Shown here piece after piece: positions 11,491-24,387 of a DNA stretch of 64,000 nucleotides. A program made the translations under genes and the position numbers. Under the pieces are notes generated by a model. That model worked only from the letters and a program-made list of their open reading frames with translations, did not search any database and was not told where the DNA came from. This DNA is from Megalobrama amblycephala (lineage: Eukaryota; Chordata; Actinopteri; Cypriniformes; Xenocyprididae), in contig NC_063054.1 in the NCBI RefSeq assembly GCF_018812025.1, positions 23,713,142 to 23,777,141 on the forward strand. The letters run 5' to 3'. How positions within the stretch are numbered: position 1 is the stretch's first letter; every line of letters begins with the position of its first letter.

Positions 11491-13610
11491 TAGGGTTGGG
11501 CGATAAAACGATAATTATCACAATATAATTTTCCTCGATACAATTATAACAAAAGTTTGATAAATGTTCAATATAATTTTTATGCACCAAAAGCGAATAT
11601 AAGTGAAATAAGTGCTACTTATTTGAACCGTACCACACGGACTATTTGGCTTAAATGACTGCACAGCGCGAGTTTATTAGAGCAAATGCATGTGTTTAAT
11701 CAGTGATCGGTCTCGATCACATGACCACTAAACAGCGCTGTAAGATCCAGTTAGAATCACTTGAATTCAGCGAAGAACAAGAATGTCTCTGTGATTTAAA
11801 TTACTTTAAACCAAATGAATGATCCAGATAGAAGGCTTTTCAATCTATAAATCACCATCATTTACCTTGGATTTACTGTAGTAACATTAACTGGTCGGCC
11901 CACATTGCACAGTGGCCCACTGGGAAAAGTCCCGGTACTCTAGATGGCCAGTCTGCCCCTGAACTGCACCATGGTATTATAGCAGAAATGTGGTATAATC
12001 ATATCTAATTTTATTATATTATTAATGTAGACATGTATAGACCTTATGTAGCCCTGCCCCTTTTCAGCGCAGCGCTCGTCGCGTTCTGTCTTCCGGTTTG
12101 TACTTCCACAGCATTGAAGGTAAGATTACGGATTTATGAATGCACTGCTCTGACATTTTTATATGACATCCACTTCAAACATTACAATGCTCATGATAAC
12201 TTTTGTTAACTCTACAATAAGTAAATCCACTTCACCGGCTAATTACTCTTCAACAGCAATGCCATAGAAATAATCACCCGTTAGAACATGCAGAAACTAA
12301 GAAATTGATTTTTCTATTAAAATATTTCTTTTAAGGAAAAGATTTTACTTAAAGGTGCCCTAGATTATGTTTTTAAAAGATGTAATATAAGTCTAAGGTG
12401 TCCCCTGAATGTGTCTGTGAAGTTTCAGCTCAAAATACCCCATAGATTTTTTTTCATTAATTTTTTTAACTGCCTATTTTGGGGCATCATTATAAACGCG
12501 CCGATTTTATGCTGCGGCCCCTTTAAATCCCATGCTATCTGCCCACAGAGCTCGCGCTTGCCTTGAACAGTGCATAAACAAAGTTTACACAGCTAATATA
12601 ACCCTCAAAATGGATCTTTACAAAGTGTTCGTCATGCATGCGGCATGCATGCGTCGGATTATGTGAGTATTGTATACTGTTATATTGTTTACTTCTGATT
12701 TTGAATGAGTGATAGTGCTCCGTGGCTAACGGCTAATGCTACACTGTTGGAGAGATTTATAAAGAATGAAGTTGTGTTTAGGCATTATACAGACTGCAAG
12801 TGTTTAAAAATGAAAATAGCGACGGCTCTCTTGTCTCCGTGAATACAGTAATAACCGATGGTAACTTTAACCACATTTAACAGTACATTAGCAACATGCT
12901 AATGAAACATTTAGAAAGACAATTTACAAATATCAATAAAAATATCATGTTATCATGGATCATGTCAGTTATTATTGCTCCATCTGCCATTTTTCGCTAT
13001 TGTTCTTGCTTGCTTACCTAGTCTGATGATTTGGTTGTGCACATCCAGACGTTAATACTGGCTGCCCTTGTCTAATGCCTTTTATAATGCTGGAAACGTG
13101 GGCTGGCATATGCAAATATTGGGGGCGTACACCCCGACTGTTACGTAACAGTCGGTGTTATGTTGAGATTCGCCTGTTCTTCTGAGGTCTTTTAAACAAA
13201 TGAGATTTATATAAGAAGGAGGAAACAATGGAGTTTGAGACTCACTGTATGTCATTTCCATTTCTCTTGTTATTTAACTATGCCAAGATAAATTCAATTT
13301 TTCATTCGAAGGCACCTTTAAGTTAACTTGTGCATAATTTGATTTAGAAAAAAAATGTTTTGAATATTCTACCTCAGATTTGTGAGATTTTCACCTGTTT
13401 TGCAAGTGTTTGTCATGTTCTGACAATAAGGAGTAATTTAAAACCACAATTAATTAATCTGGTTTCTACAACTTTCACTCAGGAGCAATAATCTGCCTTT
13501 AAACTCGAAAGAAAGATTTGACATTTATTGTAATGAATTATCGATATTGACTGATATGAAAAATTGTATTTTCATTGATTTATTTTTTTTGGCATTATTG
13601 CCCAGCCATA
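11491..13610. mobile_element. hAT-like element with 8-bp duplication, carrying a nested insertion
   Basis: The identical 8 bp TTACAGAG occurs at 11483-11490 and 13611-13618. The ends TAGGGTTGGGCGATAA and (complemented) TATGGCTGGGCAATAA match at 13 of 16 positions. Eight-bp duplications are typical of hAT transposons. Without the nested copy at 12353-13317 the element is about 1.15 kb and has no transposase frame. Confidence 0.7.
12353..13317. mobile_element. TTAA-flanked non-autonomous transposon, copy 1 (965 bp)
   Basis: It starts AGGTGCC and ends GGCACCT, with TTAA on both sides (12349-12352 and 13318-13321). It closely resembles the copies at 14787 and 57007 from end to end, including the landmarks CCCCTTTAAATC, GTGCTCCGTGGCTAACGG and ATGCATGCGGCATGCATGC. 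It encodes no transposase. TTAA duplication is typical of piggyBac-type transposition, but the class is inferred from ends only. It sits inside a larger hAT-like element (11491-13610). Confidence 0.8.
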
Positions 13611-14786
13611 TTACAGAGTTATCTAGATAGAGAATCTAGGCCACCAATTCAATATTATAGTCATCATCTTGTTCCTAGAGGATGATTATGATGGTGAATG
13701 GTACCTATCCAGCATTTGTCCGGAGCTAAGCATTGTCCATGTATTGGCATCATTATCTTGCTCTTCCTGGCCCCAGCGGCCATCTCAGGGCAGATACAGG
13801 ATAACTGACTGCCCTGATGACCATCAGACCCCTGCTTAAGGAAGGCAAAATTATTTTGGTCTGTTACTATTGTTTGCAGAGGTCCTTGTATCCTTAATCT
13901 CGGTGAGGGATTGTGGGTAGCCTTAACCCCTTGCTGTGAATTGTGAATACAAAAGGCTTCATCTTTACCCTGCCTAACTAACTCTTACAGTTCAGTCCCG
14001 CAGCATGACAAAAGCACTTTGTTAACCGTCGAATCCCCTCAGGCATGCACACATAACCCCTGCTGATGGCAGCACAGGGACAAAAGAAACCTCATTGCTT
14101 ATGTTACCATTCCTTAAAGACAGGTGGATTCTCTTACTCCTTTCCTCTTTCCATCTCCCTCTCTTTCTGTCCCATTCCCTTTCTCCTTTTCTGTCTTCCT
14201 CCCACCCCCCACCTCCTTCATCATATGTTTCCCTCCCTCATTAAGAATAGGGGGTTGAGCTACTCAACTGTAAAGAAGTGTCACTCTGTGTGAGGTCAGT
14301 GTCCTGACTCCTGTTTTTTGAGGTGGACTGAGAGCTGTCAATCATTGTGGAGGGCTGCTGCTTTTGTTTTTTGTTGGAGTTTCTTAATTGTTTGTGGTAC
14401 TCGCATACTTACAACGAACTCTAACCCTAAGTATTAAACACTGTGTTGTCTGTGGCCATGAATGATACCTTAAATTGTTGAGGTGAGATATTTTTTTAAC
14501 CAATCATACTCATGATTTTCATACATTGAACAATAAACAGGGCATAATGACAGGAAACCTCTAACAATTAAGAAACATCTATGTAGTCATATGGGTATCA
14601 CTTCAATAGCCTTATAAATAGGCTAATAAATAAATTGTAGCCAGGTAATTGTGGGACCCCGCATTATTAATACTAGATTGTTAAACACAAGTAAAATAAA
14701 ATGTATCCTGGGCACACATGCATTTTGTGTATTCATTCTTAGTTATATTTGAAAATGTATTTGTAAATATTTTCCTATTTTTTTAA

Positions 14787-15531
14787 AGGTGCCCTAGAAC
14801 CCCTTTTCAAAAGATGTAATATAAGTCTAAGGTGTCCCCTGAACATGTCTGTGAAGTTTCAGCTCAAAATACCCCATAGATTTTTTTTTTATGAATTTTT
14901 TTAACTGCCTATTTTGAGCCATAATTACATATGCTGCGCATATTAAGCGCGCAGCCCCTTTAAATCTCCCGCTCCCCGCCCCCGCGAGCTCTCGACAGCC
15001 GTAAACAGCAAACACAAAGTTCACACAGCTAATATAACCCTGAAAATGGATCTTTACAAAGTGTTCGTCATGCATACATCAATTCCTGTAAGTACAGTAT
15101 TTATTTGGATGTTTACATTTGATTCTGAATGAGTTTGATAGTGCTCCGTGGCTAACGGCTAATGCTACACTGTTGGAGAGATTTATAAAGAATGAAGTTG
15201 TGTTTATGAATTATACAGACTACAAGTGTTTAAAAATGAAAATAGCGACGGCTCTTGTCTCCGTGAATACAGTAATAAACGATGGGAACTATAACCACAT
15301 TTAACAGTACATTAGCAACATGCTAATGAAACATTTAGAAAGACAATTTACAAATATCACTAAAAATATCATGTTATCATGGATCATGTCAGATCATGTC
15401 TTTTAAACAAATGAGATTTATATAAGGAGGAAATAATGGTGTTTGAGACTCACTGTATGTCATTTCCATGTACTGAACTCTTGTTATTCATCTATGCCGA
15501 GGTAAATTCAAATTTCCATTAGATGGCACCT
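14787..15531. mobile_element. TTAA-flanked non-autonomous transposon, copy 2 (745 bp, internally deleted)
   Basis: It has the same ends and order as copy 1, with TTAA at 14783-14786 and 15532-15535. Relative to copies 1 and 3, about 200 bp are missing where ATGTCAG is followed directly by ATCATGTCTTTTAAAC (near 15390). The short direct repeat ATCATGTC at the break suggests deletion between microhomologies. Small open frames inside are not genes. Confidence 0.78.
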
Positions 15532-15640
15532 TTAAAAAAAAGAAATCAGCGTCATAAGATTCTATAACTTCTTTAGAGCAAAAAAAAAAAAAAAACTAAA
15601 AATTGTGGTTTTCCACTGTACATGATGTCATATTTTACAT

Positions 15641-15675
15641 TGTGTGTGTGTGTGTGTATACACACACACACACAG
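15641..15675. repeat. (TG)n-TATA-(CA)n palindromic microsatellite
   Basis: TG repeats turn into CA repeats around a central TATA, giving a self-complementary 35-bp tract. Confidence 0.95.
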
Positions 15676-17390
15676 ATAAACGATTCCATAAAAATGTCCA
15701 TATTGGTTCCATTTCTTAAAAAAAAAAAAAAAAAACAGATTTACATTGAGAACTATGAAATAGAGTATCATAGAGACTTAAGGGCAGGCTCTTTTGACTT
15801 AGCAGCCATCTTCAAAAACCCTAGGAACATCCAGAAGACCCTAGCTACTGCATAGCAACACCCCAGTGACCACTCACATACACCTGTGGTTGCTTCAATA
15901 TGTCAGTTCAGTCATGAATGAATCTTAAATCTAAATGTTTTAGTGGTCTATTCATCACAGGCCAGGCTCTCCAGGCACATGCACTGCATCTGCAATGGGT
16001 CCTAATTAATTTTAGAGAGCATCTTCATGAGTCTCTTTGTATTGTGTCTTGGTTGAGGGTGACATGAGGTCACTACTGTCATGTTGAGACTGAAATCTAA
16101 TGGCGTGTGTGTGTTTGTGTGCGAGATTTAAAAATGGCTCATTCCTGCTCTGCATAAACTTCTGTCACATCAGTGCCTCTCAATCATGATAAGACTGGGT
16201 CTAATTGAGTCTTTCGGGCTTGTTTGGTTTACTTTAGGCACTAATTGGGCCTGCTGTTCCATCATGGAAGCTGTAATTAAGTTTTGGTTGGCGCATTAAT
16301 CGCTTTAGGGGATTGAGGGTTAGGACTATTTTTATTTAGTGCTGGACATCAGGTGTTTGAGGAGTAGAAAGGAGGAGAAGAGACAAATAATGGATTTGGA
16401 GTTGAAGTGATTTCCAGGCTTAGAAAAATCTTAAAAAGTGATTGAAAATGTATTGATCAAAATGTGTGGCCAGTACTTTTATCTTACATTTGTTGATCAC
16501 GTTTTTATGCCTTACATACCTAAACGTCGTTGTTAATTCAAAATCATTGTGTTAAAACTGTGACTGATTTGTTTTCATATTAAAAAGATCTGTTAGATCT
16601 GTTTGAAAATATATATTACAAAAAATAAGTAATGTTTTGCAGCATACATCATTTTTCCAGCAAATGTGTATGAATTTATAGTTTGTATGGAGTTACATTG
16701 CAGCCATATCATTATTAGCTATTATTGCAAATGAATAAATTTTTGTAAATGTAATTTTTACGATTTTTGCACAGTTCACTGTTTCGTTCCCTCATTCCCT
16801 CCGCACATAAATCGAGGGAACTAGTAAATCATGCGCACGATTTAGCCTGCTGTTTTTTCCTGCATGTCATGTGCGACGCTCCTGATCAGTGCTGTGGTTT
16901 TGTCCACAGATACAAACACTGAGCCACACTGTTGTATCCATCTCTACCAGTATCTTATTTCAGGTCTGATACAGTTTCAGTCATCTCACAGCACGCTACA
17001 GTACGTTTCCTCTGTGAGCGGTGTGTCAGGTAATTAGGTTACAGGTCATCTCTAAGCAGAGGGCTCAGATTCTGAGCGTGAGGTCTGACAGGCGTCACAT
17101 GTATTGATTGGTGCCTGAAAGCCGTGTGTCTTAAAGAGTTGTGCTAAATGACATTAGACGAAAGGTCAACAGGGGTTAAAAGGCGGGGTCATTTAAGTGA
17201 ATTATTTTTGAGAATTTACACTGTGAATGCCAAGCCAGCCACCCTGGCCATAGAAAAAATCCCTGTTCTTTAGCATTGAATTGTCAGTGTAACTGATTTA
17301 GTTTCAATTCTTCATTTTTCAATTTCTTTTCAGCTCTAGGTCAGGTTGTATTACAGTAACCAGTCTCCAATTTATATGTCATGTGTTGAA

Positions 17391-17391
<1 letters not shown>

Positions 17392-17441
<50 letters not shown>
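17392..17441. repeat. (AC)n microsatellite
   Basis: A 50-bp pure AC tract. Confidence 0.97.
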
Positions 17442-17443
<2 letters not shown>

Positions 17444-18241
17444 CAGAAACAGGATTTGGACACAGCAGGTATTTGTGATCTCGAAGCAGACAGGTGAATC
17501 AACCGCAGCTGATTTAGCTTGAGCTCAATCTTTAACTGAGTCTCATTAACTGTGATAAATGGGTCTTCCAGCTGACCAACATTTTATTCATCTGTCCACA
17601 TAAAAGCTCCTTGGCTTTCTTCATACTGCGCACAAATCAGATTTGTTTCTTAAATGTTATCTTTAGGACTGATTGTTGGAAGTGGTGAAATCAGGTTTGT
17701 TAAGACAGTGTAGACAATATCTGATATATACATCAGTTGGTGTCATCTGTGACAAATGTTTTAGTCCAATCTTGATGTTGCCTTTGATTGTTTTTACACT
17801 GGAATGCTAGAAAATCTCTATAGGGTGGAATTACTGAATGCGAGTCTAAATGATACAGTTCATAACAGCCTCTCTAAATCATTTGGCTCTGAACTCAGTT
17901 GAGGAGAGAGCTGTGGTCCTGTAATGATGAAGAATAGGGAGGAGAGATTTCCACCATTCCATCACTGTCCAGACCTCTGTGGATCCTCAGAGACTTGTTA
18001 TGAAATAAAAGTTGAATGAAGAGAATGTGAATAGAAGGATTTAGGCAGTGAGTATCAAAGATATGGACAGAAGATGGGATGCTGCTTGTTAAATATTAAA
18101 TGTTGCTCCCTTAATGCTACATGGAGTGCAAATTCACAAGTATTGTTCTGATATGCCGAGCATGAAAGGAACACGGAGTGACTGCTCTGGAAACTTGATT
18201 TACAGAAATGAGCCATTTAAAGGGCAGTGAACCTCTTGTAA

Positions 18242-18256
18242 CCACTAGATGGCGCT
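18242..18256 (+). promoter_or_regulatory. CTCF-type motif between the two nhsl1 promoters
   Basis: CCACTAGATGGCGCT fits the CTCF core consensus at every core position. It lies between the candidate first exons at 7999 and 29053. Confidence 0.45.
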
Positions 18257-20567
18257 GATTATACAGTGTTTTACAGCCATAAATGAGTCCTCTTGACACC
18301 TCTGCCAATGGAAAGGCTTATTGCAAACGTTTTAAATGTAATATTAAATTTATTAGTTACACTGTCATTAGTAACATTGTCCAATATATTGTATTGTACT
18401 GTATTCAGTGTTATTTTAGTATTTATTTATATACTAAAACAGTGTTCATTAATATTTTGAATTAGCTTTTATTCTTATATTTTCAGTTTTCACTTTCATT
18501 TTAGTAATTTTATTATGTCCTTTTGTCCTATATTTGTCCTATAGCTTTATTTTTTAATTATTTTTTTTTTTATTTTTAGTAATTTTAGAGCTTCATAAAT
18601 TTGTTCAGTTTTCATTTATTTGTCAACATTTCTATTTTTTTTATTTGATATTTATATTTTATTTTGTTTCAACTTTATTTCAATAGCTGAAAACATTTTA
18701 GTAGTTTTAGTTAATAATAACAGCACTGATTGTACTATATTGTATGTTGTTCTCTGCTGTTTTTTCCCCCCGTGTTTTCATTGGCTGCGTTTTGAATTCC
18801 TGTACTTTCATAATATGTACCGAATTCAATGATGAAATTCTCAACTGTTGATTTACTATGTTTTGTAGGTATCCAGCTGTGTGTACTATAAATACTTTGA
18901 CTGACATACCTATTCTGCATTGTTGGCATTGTCCTTTGGCCTGTGTGTTCTTTGACGTATGATATACTAATAACAATAAAAACATAAATGCCTGAGCCCA
19001 CAGCTGAGATTGTCCAGTGTCCACTGTTGCAACACCTGCCTCAAAATAATTCTCATAAATAGATCAACCTACAAACTAACAATAATAAAAAATAAAAAAA
19101 AACATTGCTATTTGCATTCTGTGCTGCAAAGAAGTACACCTATTTGGACACAGAGAATTTCTTTTGTCGTTAAAGAGAAATATGTGGGCCCTGTCAAAGT
19201 TAATCCCAGAGGCATCTTAAAGTTCAATATTTGATCAGTGAATTACCCAGACTCCTTTGGGAGTCCTCAGAGGGAGAGGCACGTTATCAAAGTGGTCTTA
19301 GGATCTATATGAAATGAACTCTCTTTTTTCATTTCTGGTGCTTCATCATATTGATAGGACACCGGAGAGGAGGAGGGGGAGATTTGAGTGATTTTGAACC
19401 CCTGCTTCCATTTTTTTTTTTTCCCTGCATAATTCAGAGAGAGAACAGGTTTGTGGGATAGGATTACTGGATATACAAACCCCCTTTACACAACCCCTCA
19501 CCCTTGAGCTTGCACTTGAGGGTATATTTGCCACTTAAGGAAATTAGTCTTTCCAAATCCAGGTGTCCTCAAAGATGCCTTTTTGAATATTTTCTCTGCT
19601 TCAAGAGGGCTAAATGATAGCCTTGTCAGTAAAATAGTGTAAAGGATAATTATGTATAATTAAGTGCTATGTGTTTTAATGTGGGATGAATATCTGCAGC
19701 GCTATCATGGCAGCTGTCACGTGTGTCTTACTTATTAAAAGCCTGTTAATTTGCACATGCTTCCATTAAGAGTCTCTATGGACTGATCTGGATTGTTATC
19801 TCTTTTCCTGTTTTCCTCTATATAGATATGTTTCTACCCATTGTGTGTGTTTGTAATACAGCATATTTATGCTCGGAATCTCTCATGTTAATGACAAAAG
19901 GGATAGATTGGTGTCCCGTTGGTACGTCCTGGCATCGTCACATCCTGTTTCCACAGCAACAGTGACTCCATCTTCTCCCTGAGGCTGACGTCTCAGTGGA
20001 AATCTGACTAAAACAATGTTGCAAATCTCTCACATGGTTGCATTTTACTAATTGGCTGTTATATTCCTAATTTTCTCACAGCTTGTTAATTTTTGCAAAG
20101 TTTTATCAGTTTGAAGTGTCCTATAAGAGCTCTGTTACTCCTAACAAATTCCTTTTGCTCTTCATCAAACCCGGGGTTTGTCCAGAATCTGATGAAGTTT
20201 GACTTCCGGAAGGCAGACTGTGTCTTAATCATGCACTATTTCTCTCTATCGAGCACCGGTTCCTGTCTATAGTGGCAAATATGGGTCAGTTTGCTTCAGT
20301 ACATCGGAATCAGACATATTTACCCCCTGTCCCCAGAGATACCCCCACACACCATTATTACGAGCTCTATGGGAACTCTAGCTCCATGCTGCTTATCGTC
20401 TCCTAATCAGGCCTAGACATCCTGCAGCTCATAGATTGCTTTTGACGCTGTTCGATTTTGCCTCACCTTTTAGGGTCGATGTTGATCGCCTGATCAACAC
20501 TTGCTGGGTTGGATGAGCATTGGCCATGGTGGAGCAAAGTGGGTTAAATTTCACCTTCTCCATTACA

Positions 20568-20940
20568 TTAAAGGGTTAGTTCATCCAAAAATTTCTTTCA
20601 TTAATTACTCACCCTCATGATGTTCCTTACCCGTAAGACGTTTGTTCATCTTCAGAACACAAATTAAGATATTTTTGATGAAATCCGTGAGCTTTCTGGT
20701 CTCCAATAGACTGCAACGTTATTACCATTTTCAAGGCCCAGAAAGGTAGTAAAGAAATTTTTTAAATATTCCTACGTCAGATCGCCGGCTCAGTGTTGGC
20801 CGATGCTGTTCATGTGAGCACCATGACGTAAGCGTGTGATGCTGATGAAGTAGCTGGCCAATCAGTGAATTATATCGACTGCAATATTGACTGAAATTTT
20901 ATCATGATCACTTTTTTGACTATATCTCCCAGCCCTACTG
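20568..20940. repeat. mosaic of truncated DNA-element remnants
   Basis: It opens TTAA-AGGGTTAGTTCATCC with TACTCACCCTCATG and AATTAAGATATTTTTGATGA, typical of a cyprinid DNA element, but lacks the matching right end. It then passes into a piece ending CTCCCAGCCCTAC, like a hAT terminus. It abuts repeat copy A. Confidence 0.5.
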
Positions 20941-20971
20941 AAAACTCAAGGTGCCCTTTTATTCTTAAATA

Positions 20972-21428
20972 TACACTACCAGTCAAAAATTTGGGGTCAG
21001 TAAGATTATTTGATACTTTTATTCAGCAAGGATGCGTTAAATGGTTCAAAAGCGACAGTAAATACATTTATAATTTATATTCTTACAAAAGATTTCTATT
21101 CCTAATAAATGCTGTTCTTTTGAATTTTTTATTAATCAAAGAAATCTAAAAATGCAACAACAACAAAAAATATTGGTGAAAAAAAAATTTCAACAAAAAT
21201 ATTAAGCAGCACAACTTTTCAGTATTGATCATAAGAAATGTTTCTTAAACATCATATCTGCATATTAGAATGAGTTCTGAAGGATAATGTAACATATATT
21301 TTAAATTGTAATATTTCTGTTTTACTGTATTTTTGATCAAATAAATGCAGCCTTAGTGAGCATAAGAAACTTCTTTCAAAAGCATTTAAAAATGTTACCA
21401 ACCCTAAACATTTGAACAGTAGTATATC
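20972..21428. repeat. interspersed repeat family R, copy A
   Basis: It starts ACACTACCAGTCAAAAATTT and ends with the inverse CATTTGAACAGTAGTAT. The interior words AAATGCTGTTCTTTTGAA, TTAAGCAGCACAACT and AAATAAATGCAGCCTT recur in copies B and C. This is a non-coding DNA element very common in cyprinids as I recall. Small frames within it are not genes. Confidence 0.7.
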
Positions 21429-22210
21429 ATAAGTGACAAATTATGTTTTGTTTTCTAGTTTTTGTTTGTATTGGTGCTGAATGCTTCTATCCAATGAAAT
21501 GAAGAGTAATTAGTATAATTAGTACAATTATAATGCACACTGATTAATCGTACGATCCTCCTGTAAAATTTAAATCACGATCAGTCAGACTCTTTTATCT
21601 CAAAGAATAGTCTTTAATCTTTAATATGTTATTGAATTTATCCCATATATCAAAGCCAAAATCACATGTGGATTTGCAGGACGGTCTTTGTCTCAATCAT
21701 TAACCTAAACAGGACTAGACAGAACACACGACTTGTCCATCCTGATGAATTCAATGAGCTGCATTAGAGGTTGGTCATATGATGAGACAAGCACAAAGTC
21801 TTTGAAATCGTATTGACATACTATCCCCATGACCTTTTACAGCCAGCATGTGCACCTAGTGCATTTAATGCACAAAGGGCTTGAAACAAAGACTGCTTTC
21901 CAATTATTTGTCCTGTTGCTAAAATCCATAATGCAGAAGACTTTGAATGTGTGTGTGCATGTCTGATGTGTCCTGAGACACCCCAGTTTGTGTGAGGTTC
22001 ACTTGTTTCCATGCATTCTGCCTCATCTAATTCTCTATGCTCTGTACATTGGGGAAACAGAGAGCTTTGTGTGCTTTGGCAGGTCATTGCAATGGAACAT
22101 CTTCAGCTGATGAGGTGCCATGAGACTAGTGCTCAAACTGAAGCTTTTCTTCAGTAATAACTCCCCTCAGACAGCTGCTGTACATGGGGTCCACAGGCAA
22201 ACATGTTTAT

Positions 22211-22313
22211 GCATTTGGCAGATGTTTTTAAGCATGCATTCCAAGTATGCATTTGTATTAGTATGTGTGGTCCCAAGGAGTCAAACCCATGTTCTACCAG
22301 TTGAGCTCCAGAA
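22211..22313 (-). repeat. tRNA-derived SINE-like remnant 1
   Basis: On the minus strand, AGCTCAACTGGTAGAACAT resembles a tRNA A box and GGGTTTGACTCC a B box, followed by the AAACATCTGCCAAATGCATA tail word. It is truncated and not a functional tRNA because the anticodon arm is missing. Confidence 0.45.
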
Positions 22314-22326
22314 ACCCCAAAACATA

Positions 22327-22787
22327 TACACTACTATTCATGTAGTCAATATGTATCTATATATTGAAAATTTTACAAGAGATTTCTATTTAAAATAAGT
22401 GCTAAATTGTAATCATCAAAGAATCTTGAAACAATGTATGATGGTTTCCACAAAAATATTAAGCAGCACAACTGTTTTAACCTGTAATAATAAGAAATGT
22501 TTCTTGAGCATTAAATCAGCATATTAGAATGATTTCTGAAGGATCATGTGACACTGAAGACTAGAGTGACGGCTACTGAAAATGCAGCTTTACCATCACA
22601 GGAATAAATTACATTTTAAAATATATGTAAATAGAAAACATTTATTTGAAATTGTAATAATATTTCATAATATTACTGTTTTGCAGCCTTTAATTTATTT
22701 ATTATTTGCAGCCTTGGTGAGCATGAGACTTTTCAAAAGCATTAAAAAAATCTTACTGACCCCAAACTTTTGAATGGTAGAGTATAT
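22327..22787. repeat. interspersed repeat family R, copy B
   Basis: It shares TTAAGCAGCACAACTGTTTT, ATTTCTGAAGGATCATGTGA and CCCAAACTTTTGAATGGTAG with copies A and C. The left end is degraded and overlaps the remnant ending near 22313. Confidence 0.7.
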
Positions 22788-24300
22788 CATACATGTTAAA
22801 TTGAGAGAAAGGAGTCAAATTATTCAAGTTTAATAGTAATTTGAAACAGAAAGGCACAATCACTTTTAGTCAGCCCTTAAATCTCCCCACAAAAAAGACA
22901 GAATTACTGCTCTCAGCATGTCCGAACAAAACTGCCTCAGTGTCCAAACAAACGGCTCTAACGGCTCTAACTCCTCAGAGAGAAACTCGCTGAAAAGACT
23001 TTGTGTGAGGGGGACACATTAACAGCTAACCGCCTGGTGTCCTGTAGAAAAGGCAACTTGCTGACCATTGCTTGCCTGTTTGTGTGCAGAAAACAGACTG
23101 TTGTTGGTCTTATTTATAGCCAGCCAGGGTTGTTATTCTCTTTTAGACAAGAAAACAGAAACAGAGGCCAAATATGACTGTTCCTGGGGTGCAGGAAGCT
23201 GAATGGACATTAGTGAAAGCATCCACACAACAATAGGACTACATTCGGTTATTATTAGTTAGCATTGCAAGTGTGATTTTTTTTTTTTTTTTTTACTTAT
23301 TTTATCTAAACATTCAGGTAAGGTCTTTCCTCAGAGAGACACTTGTAAAGCCGGGGGAAGAAAATTGCACTTTGACCTCATTTCTGCAGGAGTTTCTCAG
23401 AAAGAGTTTCCCCACATTAGTGATCTGAATAAATTTTCAGTGATTTTTAATTCATAAAGAAGCCGACTCATTAACAGCAACAACTAATGCTTTCCCCTCC
23501 TTTCTGATCTTTTCCCTTTGAATTATGTTTTATTGCATCTCTCTTTCATGCTCAGCTTTTCTGTGTTCTCACCAAGGTGTGGCTTTCTGAACGACTCCAC
23601 TTCAAAGGGAATCATTTTTCTTTTCTTCATCCATCTCTGGTTATTCTCAGAAATGTATTCATTCTGATGCCGTTTGTAGTCTATTGAAGGTTCTCCTCCC
23701 TCAGTTAGCTTGTACGTTATGTGTCCTGTGTTCAGTCTAGCTTTAACCATTAGACGTTGACGATACAATTGCAGGGAATGCCTTCACTGAGAGGCCCAAG
23801 CCTATTATTCAACACAATGCCTGACCTTTTATACACACACACATACTCTCATGCAGACACGCTGCGGCCAGGCATGGCTTGAGTCTCCTTTTCAGGACAC
23901 AACACAATACGTCACTACTCCTGCATAAACACACTGACATGAGGTAACTTCATGCGGGATCAGTGGAGTGCCAAGCGCTCGAGTCCTCTGTCTGGCTGTT
24001 TTCTGTCATCTTAGCAGACCATTGCTCTGTTAACGAGCCTTATCTGCAAATCAAACCAAATGCTAATAAGCCCGGGCCTGATTTCAAACGCTTTCCAACC
24101 CTGCAGCCTTTTATTGCCTTTCTTTCAGAACCAAGTAGGCAATGTTTGTTTTTATGCAGATTTCCTCTTGTCTCATATGTGGCAGTAGACGGTTGATAAG
24201 TGTTTTACAGCTACTGTGTCTCATAGTGAGGGATTGAGTTATTTGTTATGGGTAAATACAAAGTGTTTGGGGTCTGAAGCAAAGGCAGAGTTACACAGAA

Positions 24301-24302
<2 letters not shown>

Positions 24303-24386
<84 letters not shown>
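24303..24386. repeat. (TG)42 microsatellite
   Basis: An 84-bp pure TG tract, the longest in the window. It creates spurious Cys-Val open frames. Confidence 0.98.

Positions 24387-24387
<1 letters not shown>

Noticed and set aside
15119..15304. 61-codon frame inside the TTAA element
   Set aside because: The equivalent region in the other two copies is frameshifted and lacks the frame, and there is no transposase resemblance.
22211..22313. A tRNA gene
   Set aside because: A- and B-box-like words lie too close together and no cloverleaf can form. It is a SINE-like remnant.
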